Shown here piece after piece: positions 45,635-56,783 of a DNA stretch of 64,000 nt; the first letter of the stretch is position 1, and each line of letters starts with the position of its first letter. This DNA is from Stichopus chloronotus. Its lineage: Eukaryota; Echinodermata; Holothuroidea; Aspidochirotida; Stichopodidae. Under the pieces are notes generated by a model. That model was not told the DNA's origin and did not search any database. It saw only the letters and a list, made by a program, of their open reading frames with translations. The translations under genes were made by a program, and so were the position numbers. The stretch covers positions 34,259,405-34,323,404 of the forward strand of contig CM037830.1 of assembly GCA_021234535.1 (NCBI GenBank), given 5' to 3'.

Positions 45635-47261
45635 GTTAGGGTTGTGTGAATAACAGAGGTAATTTGCCGGTAATTGACCCTTGTTTATGCGAAGAGCGGA
45701 TCAAGATCGTTTCGACATCATCATGTTACTGTGACAGAGGGGAAAATTAGGGAAATAGCCCACTAACATCTTCAAAACTGTACTCAGTTTTATCACATTG
45801 TCATTTTGAATTAGGCCTACTCAAATAAGAGGAATGTTTCATCAAGCAAAATGAAAAATTTAAAATCGTTACTTCGAAAGTAGGAACTACTGGAGACAGG
45901 CTCTGTGAGTTGAGAATTTGTCAAAAAGTCAAATTCCACATAATATGTCATATTTGCGTCCATATATGTCTAAAAAAAACATTGTTTCAGCCCAATGTTT
46001 GCATAAATGAATATTCATTTCCATTCTCATTGGTCTGTTTGATTTCAAGTGACGGATGAGTGAATGCTATATGTTTCTTGGAGAGTCTGAATTTTGTAGG
46101 GCCAACGTAAATGTCGAGACAATTTTCACTATTCAAACATCTGGAGGATGAGTGCATATTTCCGTTTCAGATTTTGTGACAGGTGATCTTTTCCCCTACT
46201 TTTTCTTATCTGAAACACTGACAAAGAATAAAGATAGATGACCAGGCGATTGCCTGTACAACTTATATTCCAGCTTTAAGTATTAATATGCATATCAAAT
46301 GTACTGAGCACCAGTCAAGTTTATAGAGTCCACCCTCGATCAGGCTACATAAACCAAAAAAATCTTCCTCAGACAACTTCATCGCCGATCAACCTTCAGT
46401 TCCACTACTGTGATATCAGGGGTAACACTAATATGTACAAACTCAGACCAAGTCACTCCCGGACTACCCCCCCCCCCCCACACACACACACACTCATTTA
46501 AATTCCCCCCCCTCCCATGTCACTCTCAATTTCGAAATCAGAAGAGCCCCCGTGTGACCTAGCTCGGACAGTTGTCGGAAATTTTCGTATCATTGGATTC
46601 ACTGACTCCTGTGGGAAAAATCTTAGTACGTCACTACATGTTTTATCAAGTTCACACCTAAAATCCACACATAGACACAAGCCTAGGCAAAAGCTGGAGA
46701 GTTGACTTTAATGACGTCACTCGATGTCATCTCTGCTCACACAATGAAATGAGACATGCATCCGTGCAACGCAAGTGTTTCAGTCGTGTATTTGGAGATG
46801 TAACGTTAATGTTAGCAACGTTAGTGATATAGGCTTCCTACCGTGCAGTGGGTGTAAACACAGGGTGACATCAAATGAATTATTCTTCCAAGTGTTAAAC
46901 TGAGCCGAAGAGACACGACCTTAGACAGTGATTCCTTGTGAAGGTATCAAAAGAAAGCATTTCTCATTTGTTTTGCTAGTGAAACCATTTTGAAAATAAG
47001 ATAGACAGTGAATCTTTGCGTAAGCAAGTTAGGTTGATACACTGAAAAATTCAGGCCTAATGTTACAATACCGTGTAGGCTATACACTTACAGTAACGTT
47101 ACTGCAGTAGGCCCTAAGTTAGGCTACGCATACCTTGCTTATCTGTATCTGACCATAAACGTACAATCACCAGAAAGAAAGGTTGTCGCGTACGTAAATT
47201 ATAGTATTATTAAGTATAAAGCCGACCTAACGTTGTACATCATTAAGTTAGTGACACTTTA
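45635..47261. other. non-coding stretch, nothing defended
   Basis: It holds a C run followed by CA repeats at about 46468-46494 and AT-rich sequence. No exon, RNA gene or element boundary was recognised. Confidence 0.5.
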
Positions 47262-48661
47262 CTGGGTTTCCCCTGGGTTTTTCAGAGTATGAGGCGGCGA
47301 GGGCGAATTACTTGACGCCGCCATGAATTTCGGGTGCAAATCCGTCCTAAGTAGGTTCTCGAAGATTAGGTGATTTTGACCATGATATAAACAGGGTCGG
47401 AAAAAGTTTAAATTTTCCGGGAGACTAATTACCATATAGTCGGAGTTTCCCGCCAGACCTAACATTGCGCCGTAGGCGTCATTCGATAGCGAAGTGATTG
47501 TCATATCAGCAGTGGGGTCCATGGGCCCGCCATAGGGCCCCTTGTGGGGTTCATGGACGATCCCGGTAGGGGTCCAGGGTGCAAAGCAGCCGGAAACTCA
47601 GCGATTTTAGCGTTTTTAGACGTGTCCTGAATCATTTGAAACCCATGCTTAATTTCAACTCTACAAGTTGAAAACTGTTGCTGTATCAGGTGAAAACATG
47701 ATAGTTCGATCAGAAAAAATAATTGATATTGTGCTTCAAAATCAAAACGTTCTGTGAAATGTTGCACATGTCATGTAGAGTAAACTGTATTACATACATT
47801 TTTGACGTTGAAATGTCCCTAAAAGTTTCGTGAAAAGAATCACGTAAGATCGTGCTCAGCCTTCTGAAAATTTTAAGTAATGATATCCTAACGCAGTGGA
47901 TGTATATCGAATAGCCTAACCACCTTGGCAATTCATATTTCCGTATTACAGGGAAGTTGCAGGTTTCAGAGTTTTTTTTTTTTTTTGTTCATTGATCCCT
48001 TCTAGTAGTCACTTTAAAATGTTTGGACTAAAGGTTTGAAGAAGCAGACTATTGGTTTCATGAAGCATTTTGGACATAGAAATATGAGTTCGTTTTTGTA
48101 TTTCTGTGGGTTGTGATATGTCCACTAGCTGTCATACTGCAGATAATTTGCGCATACAGGCGTGGCAGGCCTAAGCTTATGCTTTTTAATTGACATTGAA
48201 TGGAGTAAAGGAGGTATACGTAGACTCTTCTGCAAACATTTCCCAACAGTTGTTTTTTCACATATATAACTTGAAAAATATTGATCATGAGTAAAAAATA
48301 AGGGTATTCTATTACACCAATAGTAATTTACTTCAATTTTTGTTGAAGATTGAAAGTGGATGGGACATTTGGGATACACATTTGAATGGATTTATTCACC
48401 AGTTATTTTCGGACGTAACTATTTAGGAAACCACATACATGTGTGATCTCTACCATTCTCTGGTATGTACAAGATAAACACGGCCAGAAGTACAGAAGCG
48501 GATTTCTCTCGAGACTTCCCGGGAAGGAGTCTCTGGCTTCCTGACTTTTTCCAGCCCTGGATATAAACATGTGAGGCGGTAATTACGGCATTTTTTGGCG
48601 AGACGGTCTTGAAAAGTTGCGAGGCGGCCGCCTCTGCAATTAAGTACCAGGGGAAACCCTG
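47262..48661. mobile_element. 1.4-kb DNA transposon remnant with long inverted ends, flanked by CTTTA
   Basis: The left end is CTGGGTTTCCCCTGG. The complement of the right end is CAGGGTTTCCCCTGG (14 of 15). Similarity continues inward, imperfectly, for perhaps 150 bases or more: GAGGCGGCGAGG/GAGGCGGCCGCC, and ATATAAACAGGGTCGGAAAAAG on the left against TTTATATCCAGGGCTGGAAAAAG. CTTTA lies directly outside both ends (47257-47261 and 48662-48666), a likely target duplication. GC-rich ends and AT-rich middle. No transposase found. An 87-codon minus-strand frame (47259-47522) lies almost wholly within it and is not accepted as a gene. Confidence 0.65.
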
Positions 48662-48666
48662 CTTTA

Positions 48667-50060
48667 AATAAGACTAGTACTACTACTACTACTAGGAGCA
48701 TTGTTCTGTGTATTTTTATAGCAGATCTGTAAGGAAACAATCCAGTAGGAATTGGACCATGAAAAGGTTTATTTCAACCAACATTTGCTTGAGTTAACGA
48801 TATGATGTATACCAGCCAAACTTTGCTCACCTCTACTACCATTAATCATGACAATCATTACAGAAGAGTGTCATTTTGAACAAATCCTGTGCATAAACCT
48901 ACATCAAAAACTTGTGAACAAGCTAGGCCTAGCAACAAAAACGTTCATGAACAAGTCCAGTGAGTGGTTAAAATCATGATTTGAAAATTGCGAGGTTTGG
49001 TGTGTATACTATACTACTATGCACAGTGCTAGTAGCACTAGGTGAGGTCTCCAAAAGTCCTGTATATGGGATGGGAGGCAAAGTGATGTGCATTCCCTCA
49101 TGGGATTCTTCATTGATAGCAGTCATGGTTGCTATTGTTTCATAACATGGATTAATGGCAAATGAACTTTCATAAAATGACAAAAAAATTTATTCCCCTT
49201 ACCCACCATGCCATGGTAACCACAAATGCACCTGCGAGGGGATGGAAGTGAAGGAAACAGCACTTGTGCAGGTCCTTAACGTGTTATTCAATACCTTCAG
49301 ATTTACCAGGAGAAAAATGAATTTTCAAAAACATTAATGAGTAAAACAGCTCTTCTCTCAGTTGAGTGACCATGAGTGACCAAAGTGACCATGGCCTCAC
49401 AGGTTAAACTGGAATGAAAAACAACAATCTCAGGATGGAAATGCGTCAGGACGGAATTTTGTCCACAGTTGCTAGACTGATTGGAACATTTGACTTTGAA
49501 CTCTAAGTATGTTATTCTATAGCAAGTTGATCAACTAACTCCAAGTTATAGTATAGAATGAAGCTTACTGGTTACATCTGTAACAGGTCAGAATCAGACC
49601 AATAATAAACTACATGAGCACTATGAAAACTACTCTGTGAACACTGTGGTGGACTATGCCCACACATATCAGTGGAAAATGGTCAATGTTCATTGATTTG
49701 TGGGCTATAGTATCAAAGGCAGCTGAAGCTGCCTATGTTTATGCAATGAGTTATGACTACAACTAGCATGTATCCAATCCACTGTGTCCTATGGCCCAGA
49801 AACACCATGTTCTTTCACTGATAACAATATTAAACCGTGGCTATTGTGGTAGAAACCACAGGGGTGGTTTTGGGATTCTTGTGTCCCACCAGAAATTTTT
49901 AAGGGGCAGAATAGCCCCTACACTGCCAAAATGATCCCACACAAAGAGGAGTGTTACAGGTATGTGAAGTGGTTTTTACCTTGTACAGTATTTATGAATT
50001 TGTCCAAGAATTTGGCCAATAGGTACGTAATGTAAGCCCAGAATAGAACAGAATCCTCAA
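48667..50060. other. non-coding stretch, nothing defended
   Basis: It contains a short (CTA)n/(TAC)n run at about 48675-48695 and otherwise unremarkable AT-rich sequence. Confidence 0.5.
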
Positions 50061-50061
50061 T

Positions 50062-50830
50062 GTGCCTCATGGAGGGAAGAGGAAATTCGGGGGTAAATGA
50101 TCCAACATGACATCCATAGTGACATTATGTTGATAGACATCAACCATAATTGGTATGTTAGAATGAAATGACTGTATGGAAAACTGATAAATTTCACCAC
50201 TTCATTTTCTGGCAGATCACACAAGAAGTTCCCTCCCATGGACTGAGGAGTTCGGTCCTGTCGCTGGGAGAATTCCGTCTCGCCACTGGAATTTTCGATC
50301 CCGTGTTGAAATTGAATGAGCTGATTTAAACAGAGAAAAATGAGTTTATGTAGTTCAACTCATTAGTTGTTGATAGAACACAACAATTATTTCTGCTACC
50401 CTTTATGCAGATAAATGAAAAAACTTGGCCTAAAATGCAACGTGACGCAATTTCTTTACCACAAAGGTTGGGATAAATTGTTGAAATTTGGGGAAAAATA
50501 ATCCAACATGACATTCATAGTGTCCTCACTGTTGATAGAGAGCAAACATAATTGGTCTGTTAGAATGAAATGATACATTATCTGTGCCATCTCACAAGGA
50601 GTTCCGTCCCATCCCGAGAGGAATTCCATCCCGTCACAGGGGAGAATTCCATCTATCCCTTGTTGAAACTGAATGATCAGAGACAATGACTTGATGTGGC
50701 TTAACTCATTTATTATTGATAGATCATAACAATGATTTCTCATCTTGCTACCCTTTATGCATATAATTGAAAACAAAATGGTCCCAAAATGCGACAGGAC
50801 AGAATTCTGTAACACAAATGTTGCATTTGA
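50062..50830. repeat. direct duplication of about 400 bases, two diverged copies
   Basis: Copies start near 50099 (TCCAACATGACATCCATAGT) and 50502 (TCCAACATGACATTCATAGT), a 403-base offset. Shared blocks in order include ATAATTGG, TGTTAGAATGAAATGA, GAGAATTCC, TGTTGAAA, AACTCATT, GTTGATAGA/ATTGATAGA and CTACCCTTTATGCA. The segment with repeated GAATTCC/CCGTCCC words (about 50250-50300 and 50595-50660) differs most. It looks like an internal duplication or part of a longer tandem element. Confidence 0.7.
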
Positions 50831-52285
50831 TGGTATACTCTTTGGATCTAGAGAATTATTTCACGCAATTTCATCAACTTCCTAACATTTAAAAGTACCT
50901 GGTGAGAAGACACTTTGTGACATCAATACCATTCAGTAATGCTACTGAAGGAAGCTATTTCCGTCCCATTACACTGAAATATCATTTTCCTTTTTTTCCC
51001 TTTTTTCCGACATTTCACATGTTCATATGGGAAAATGTGGAATTTTCAAATATGAATAAATGAACTTTAATATGTGCCCTACACATTCATGTAAGAGTTT
51101 CCACTGATCAATTAAGTTCATTTTCAAAGCATTGAGGTTGACCACTTTTGGATCTGGACCCTACTAGGCCTAGTGCAATTCTTGGGAGTTGAAGATTAAG
51201 ACTTTCACCAGACATTTATATAACAGGTTAGGCTATTATACTGTTGTTATCAAAATAATATTGGTTATATCATGTTACAAAAGTGTTGAAACATGTTTCA
51301 AAAGAGATATTTTTCAAACATCGCTTCATTTGTAATTTGGTGATTTTCAAATGTGTACTGTAAGGAAGGTGAAACTATTCTGCCTTGTTATTGACAACCC
51401 AGAACAAAATTAGTTATCCGAAGGTATATGTCAAGTGCACATACTGTTGACTAAGTGGAGAAATGACAAAAAGTGGTGGCGTGCTTCATTAATTTTATAT
51501 GCCAGACCTTATCTTTCAAAAATTGTGATTTTGAATGTTATTCTAGATGTGCACTCGACGGGTCCACGCCATGGCTACTGCACTTCTACTGTATACCACG
51601 CAGGCCAAGATACTGTAGCTCATCATGGGGTAGTAATGGACCGTTTCGTACAGGGAGCTCCTCCTTCTAAATCTTCTCCTCCCATTGAATAGATCTTGAA
51701 TCCACTTGCAAGTGAATTTTTCATAGAAGATTCCCAATTTTGACTATTTTTTTGTTTCAAATGAGCCATCATACTATTCAGCCAATCAGGGAAGGTTATC
51801 AGAACATTCTGGAATTCAAGGGAAATAAGGCGTTTGAGTCACAGAAAACATCCATATTTTTAAAACCAATGTTTGTGGATGCAGAATGATAGATAATTCA
51901 AAATAAGGAAGGACAGTAGTCCTTTTTTCCAAGAAATAAGTTTCTCACAGATAGAAACTCAGTTATTTGTTGCTCAACACTTATTTGTTCACCCAAACTT
52001 TTCAAAATTCAAATGATGCATCTTCCGTTACTCATCATATGTATAATGTTTTGAGAAGATGAAGGTTTGGTAGAATGTTTATTGATGAGACTGAATGGTT
52101 AAAGCTATTTTCTTTGCATGTCATGTCGGTGTATTCTTAACTGCCCTATTTCCCTGTAAGAGGTAAATTTTAGAATGTTAATGCAAGAAATCATGAGCAG
52201 TTGGCTCAAAAGCTCTCTGCAGTGGTTGGCTATTGATCTTATCTTGACTTTTTGGTTGCGATGATAATCGTAACCTTTGTAATCA
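50831..52285. other. non-coding stretch, nothing defended
   Basis: AT-rich sequence without recognised exons. Frames at 51435-51737 on both strands overlap each other and show no family resemblance. Confidence 0.5.
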
Positions 52286-52336
52286 TGCATGAGTGTGTGT
52301 ATGTATGTATGTATGTGTGTGTGTATGTATGTTTGT
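52286..52336. repeat. (GT)/(GTAT)n microsatellite heading the 144-base array
   Basis: A run of GTGTATGTATGTATGTATGT type leads directly into GACGCCCTACCTTGTAAACA, the start of the tandem array. The same microsatellite-to-array transition recurs near 54145 and 56830, so it belongs to the repeat family. Confidence 0.85.
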
Positions 52337-52340
52337 GACG

Positions 52341-53085
52341 CCCTACCTTGTAAACACGATATCTCAAGAAGGGAAGCTTGGACAGATCTCATATTTAGTA
52401 TGTAGGTGTACCACATTGAGTAGAAGAACCCTATTGTTTTTGGTGGAGGTCAAAGGTCATTTGGGGTCAATAGGGGTCAAATTGTGAAAATCTTGTAAAC
52501 ACGATATCTCAAGAAGGGAAGCTTGGACAGATCTCATATTAGGTGTGTAGATGTATTGCATTGAGTAGAAGAATCCTGTCATATTTGGTGGAGGTCAAAG
52601 GTCATTTGGGGTCAACGGGTCAGATTGTGAAAATCTTGTAAACACGATATCTCAAGAAGGGAAGCTTAGACAGATCTCATATTTGGTATGTAGGTGTACC
52701 ACATTGGGTAGAAGATCGCTATTGTTTTTGGTGGAGGTCAAAGGTCATTTGGGGGTCAACAGGGGTCACATTGTGAAAACCTTCTAAACAGGATATCTCA
52801 AGAAGGGAAGCTTGGGCAGATCTCATATTAGGTATGTAGGTGTACCACATTAAGTAGAAGAACCCTATTGTTTTTGGTGGAGGTCAAAGGTCATTTGGGG
52901 TCAACAGGGGTCACATTGTGAGAACCTTGTAAACACGATATCTCAAGAAGAGAAGCTTGAGCAGATATCATATGAAGTGTGTAGGTGTATCTTATTGAGT
53001 ACAAGAACGCTATTATTTTAATGGAGGTCAACGGTCACTTGAGGTCAACAAGGGTCAAACTGTGAAAACATTGTAAATAAATTGC
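52341..53085. repeat. tandem array, five units of about 144 bases
   Basis: The word TAAACACGATATCTCAAGAA (or a close variant) begins at 52351, 52496, 52639, 52785 and 52930, spacings 143-146. Each unit continues with GAAGCTT, a GTAGGTGTACCACATT block, AGAAGAACCCTATTGTTTTT, then GGTGGAGGTCAAAGGTCATT and TGGGGTCA. The fifth unit is most diverged and decays into ATTGTAAATAAATTGCG. Related single or partial units occur near 54170-54480, 56870-56960 and 58140-58230. Confidence 0.95.
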
Positions 53086-54100
53086 GTCAATGTACCTGGC
53101 ATACATAGCATGGCATTGACACCTACACCAACGGTATCAAACTTAACAGCTAACATGTATACCAAACATACCAGGTACACTTAGAAAGGTGGATAATACT
53201 TAGCAAAAAGTAAAGCCGTGTGAAGGAAGCAATTGATATCTGCTCGCTCGCTCAGGTAGTCGATCAGAGAGAACGCCGCTGAACTGCAAACATATTCTAA
53301 CCTTCACACAATGGCTTGTGCTTCATTGCCCAATGGATGGTTGCAATATACATGCTATAGTTAGAAGTATGAAATTGGAATAGTCCGTGATTAGGGGTTA
53401 CAGAAAATTCCAAGACACGCGCTTCAAGTTGTGCACACAAAAGCTGTGCACCTTGCAGGGCACATCAAACACAAATTAGCATTTTAGTAGAAAGATAAAA
53501 AACTTGGCCACAATGGAACATCAAAATAAGTAACAATGTTTGTAAGACAAAAACAATCGAAAAAAATTCTCTAAAGCAGATCATCGAAACCACAATGCAT
53601 TTCTGCATTCTGGTTATACATTAGAGCTATGTTTTCTTATTATTGTTATTATTGGGTATTTCTTAAAGCCAGGATGGCCTGTGATTTACTTTACAGTGCA
53701 TGCAGTCAACACCCCTATTTTTAGTGTCTGGAGTAATTTGCAGAATTCCCTGCATCTTACAGTAAAGCCATGTCAGGAAAACAGCAGGCTATGTACTTGA
53801 TTCTCTTGTCTTGCTGCTTGATTATCTATTGTCTTGGCGTTGTTGGAAATAATTCCAGAGTGAAAATCAGTGGAAATTCCTGTCATAATTAGTAGGTATA
53901 TGTCATTTTGAGTAAGATTAATTGTAAGTCCAAAAAGGAACTAAGTATGTTTTATTACGTTACCTATTTATAACATAAAGCTACGAGGATGTGTTAAGTA
54001 GTCAATTAAAACATAGTTCTAAGTCCATAAAAGAAAATAGTAATTATCTACCCATGGAATGGCTACGAGGATAGGTAGTGCAAATCAGAATAGGCCTACA
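53086..54100. other. non-coding stretch between repeat units
   Basis: No exon or element boundary recognised. It may include the 3' part of the element that carries the array. Confidence 0.45.
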
Positions 54101-54105
54101 CATTT

Positions 54106-54490
54106 TTGATTCCTAGCCGAAGGCAGACAAGGAATCTAGGTGATGGTGTGTGTGTGTGTATGTGATGCCCTTGCTTGTAAACACCGTATCTCAAGGAAGG
54201 GAAAGGAGCTTGAACTTCAAAGTTGGTGTGTTGGTAGTCCATTGTGAGTAGATGATCTCTATTGTTTTTGCAGGTAGGTTAAAGGGCATTTGAGGTCACC
54301 AGTGCTAAAAAAGGAGGAAAACCAGTCATAGGGATATATCTCAGCAACCAGATGTTGCTGGAATTCAAAGTAGTTGTCATTGGAAGCACTTAATAAGTAG
54401 ATAATGTCTGTCATTTTTATGGAGGTCAAAGGTCATGTGAAGTCAATAGAAGGCAGTTTTTAAACCATGTAAACATGGTATCTCAAGTGT
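54106..54490. mobile_element. second member of the array family, with 5' end
   Basis: It starts with GATTCCTAGCCGAAGGCAGA followed by CAAGGAATC, then a GT microsatellite and TGTAAACACCGTATCTCAAG. A further part-unit contains ATGGAGGTCAAAGGTCATGT near 54420-54438. It is more diverged than the main array. Confidence 0.6.
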
Positions 54491-54652
54491 ATCTAATGAC
54501 TTTTAAAGTGTACTTATTTATTTTAATCAATAAATAATATAATAATAATTGTATAATTTTGCAGAATTTAGCGACTGACCCTACTTAACTCTAGAGTGAA
54601 TACAAAGTAACTTTTCGTTAGCCATTTCTTTGATCTTCTCTATTCATGAATA

Positions 54653-55731
54653 CAGTAAAACCCTGTTTATCCGAACACGTCTGGACCAAACGTTGTTTGG
54701 GTAACAGAAAAGTTATGATAAACAGAGTTTCATGGTTATTGTTTATTTGCTATCCCAGGTGTTGCATGCACTTAGAAAGTGAAGTTAACCATTGCTAGGT
54801 TGTCTCTGTGTCATTTCTTCCATTTCATATTAAAAAATAACTATTTATCGAAGATTCAAATTTTATTGTGTGTTTTGTTTAGACTGAACTTCCAAGAAGG
54901 ATATTTTACACGTGGGCAATGAGTGTCTGTCTGAGTTGCGCTCCTTGGCTCCTTTCCTCAGCATAAGGATAACACATAGCCTACACACAGAATCCTAACA
55001 TTGTAAACCCCAAAACAACAGTAGGCCTAAGTTACACTTTCAAAATTTTTTGCGAGGATAAAGTAACCACCAGTAGTTAAAAATTTAATATTTTACCCCT
55101 ACAAAGAGGATACAGCTGGCCGACATTAAAATGGGAGATTTAAAGTGAGAAGAACACCACTTCGAAACTTCGGAAATGAATGTCGGCAGTAGGCTTAGCA
55201 TTTCAAAAGTTAAACAAGGATTTTAAGCTTGTTAGCTTACTCAGTGGGTCTATATCTCACCTATAACACCCTACCTTTAAGTCTAATTGACATTCTTCTC
55301 CACAGGTTGTTAATTTAAGCACTGCATTGATAAGAGTGAGAAGAATGTCTTTTGGGCAGCGCTGATACTAGTAGGGCTGTGTATGAATAGCCTAGGCTTA
55401 GTGCGCTTCGGTAGGCTATTCATCCTATTGTTGCTCTAATTGGACAACCAAGGAACAGAAGACACAAAGAATTAGGGTATTTCTATCGTTTATTCATTCT
55501 CCAGTTTGATGGTTAAAGATGGTTGTGTAGGTAAACATTAAAAATACTTGTGTTCTACAGCAATTGGAAAAGTAACACAGAAAGACAAAATGTCGTCAAA
55601 TCTAGGCTGTAATTGGCATAGCTTGTGTAAGATGCCGGTTTTGCGAAACTGAAGGGATAGTTCGGATGAACAGGGTTTCGGATAAACAGGGTTTTGGATA
55701 AACGGGGTTTCGGTTAAACAGGATTTTGCTC
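54653..55731. mobile_element. nonautonomous pogo/Tigger-like DNA transposon
   Basis: The left end, CAGTAAAACCCTGTTTATCC, pairs with the complement of the right end, GAGCAAAATCCTGTTTAACC. TA dinucleotides directly flank both ends (54651-54652 and 55732-55733), the Tc1/mariner-pogo target site. The CAGT start and TTTATCCGAA stretch are typical of Tigger-like ends. The right subterminal region has about four tandem 16-base words of GGATAAACAGGGTTTC type. Length is 1079 bases with no transposase seen. Confidence 0.78.
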
Positions 55732-55733
55732 TA

Positions 55734-56780
55734 CAATAAGAAACACGTGTTTATACTAATGTACAGCAGGTCTGCTGGAGAGCAAACTTGTGTACAGTAT
55801 CATGTTTTACACCATTTTGCAATACTGTAGATTCTTTGATATGGATGTTTGTAAAGTTTTATACAAGAACTCAAAATACTTGTATGACATGTACTTTTCA
55901 TTCTCATTCTAATATTTTTAAATTCATGTATTTAAGTCTGAACAGTTTTGCCAGAATTATGAAATTCTGTTGATCTTTCCATTGCAAAGTCCCATTTCCA
56001 TTTTTTCTTTGAATTTTGCATGACATAGATGAGTTTAAAGCCTTTTTCACTCTTGTATTTTCTCTTGTATTTCTTCGCTAGTCTTAGACATCTTTCAAAA
56101 TGTATTACCTTGAGTGTATTACCGTGTGCTATCCATTGTTCCATTGTAATGTTTTTCACAGTTGTTTTGTACTTGCAATTTCATTGTCTTTTTGTTCTTT
56201 GAATCTCAGGTATATATATTGATCAATAAACAGAACTGCTACCTTTATTGGTTTCTTTTTGGGAAAGTGCAGTCAAGTTTTACCTATATTACAGTGCAGT
56301 AGTCTATGTGACATATGATTTCTCAACAGAAATCTCAAGGCACTGTACCTTATAGGTATACTACTGTAGTTATGGCCTCGGTAATACTGTGTCGAAGAAA
56401 ACTTAGAGTTTTCCGTCTTCTTACAGTACAGTAGCATCAATATTTTTAAAAGTTGAACTTTACTACCAACACAAGTTTGGCAATTTCAGGAATATAGAGT
56501 ACATGCATTCGCCCTACAGTAGTTCCATGTTGATACCACACCTAGAGGGCTGTGTCTCTTCCTGTATCCAGTTTCGTCAAGATTGCTGTGCACATGTATC
56601 CATACATAAAATACTGTATCACAGTGAGAGTCCTGCTTTAACAAGACTTTGTTTTCCGTATCTTACTTTCGATTGCTTTGGCAAGTGACCAGCAGTCTCA
56701 GTAGGAAAACTTTGTACAGTACCAACAAGTAATATAGTTATTAGTGTAGTTATTGCTCCTTGGAAGCTGTTGGACACATT
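55734..56780. other. non-coding stretch with one copy of a dispersed repeat
   Basis: No exon supported. The segment 56215-56345 recurs at 60066-60195; otherwise unremarkable. Confidence 0.5.
56215..56345. repeat. dispersed repeat B, copy 1
   Basis: ATTGATCAATAA, CAGAACTG, TTGGTTTCTT and AAGTGCAGTCAAGTT occur in the same order here and at 60066-60195, then TATGTGACA and TCAACA. Two copies were seen, about 70-80 percent alike by eye. Confidence 0.6.
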
Positions 56781-56783
56781 GTT

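Noticed and set aside
47259..47522. 87-codon minus-strand frame starting MDPTADMTITSLSNDAYG, with a CpG-rich start resembling a first exon
   Set aside because: It lies almost entirely inside the left arm of an element with matching inverted ends; its 3' end precedes the element start by only three bases. No downstream exon could be joined to it.
52105..52416. 103-codon minus-strand frame with THIHTHIHTYIHT repeats
   Set aside because: It is produced by the GT/GTAT microsatellite at the head of the 144-base array.
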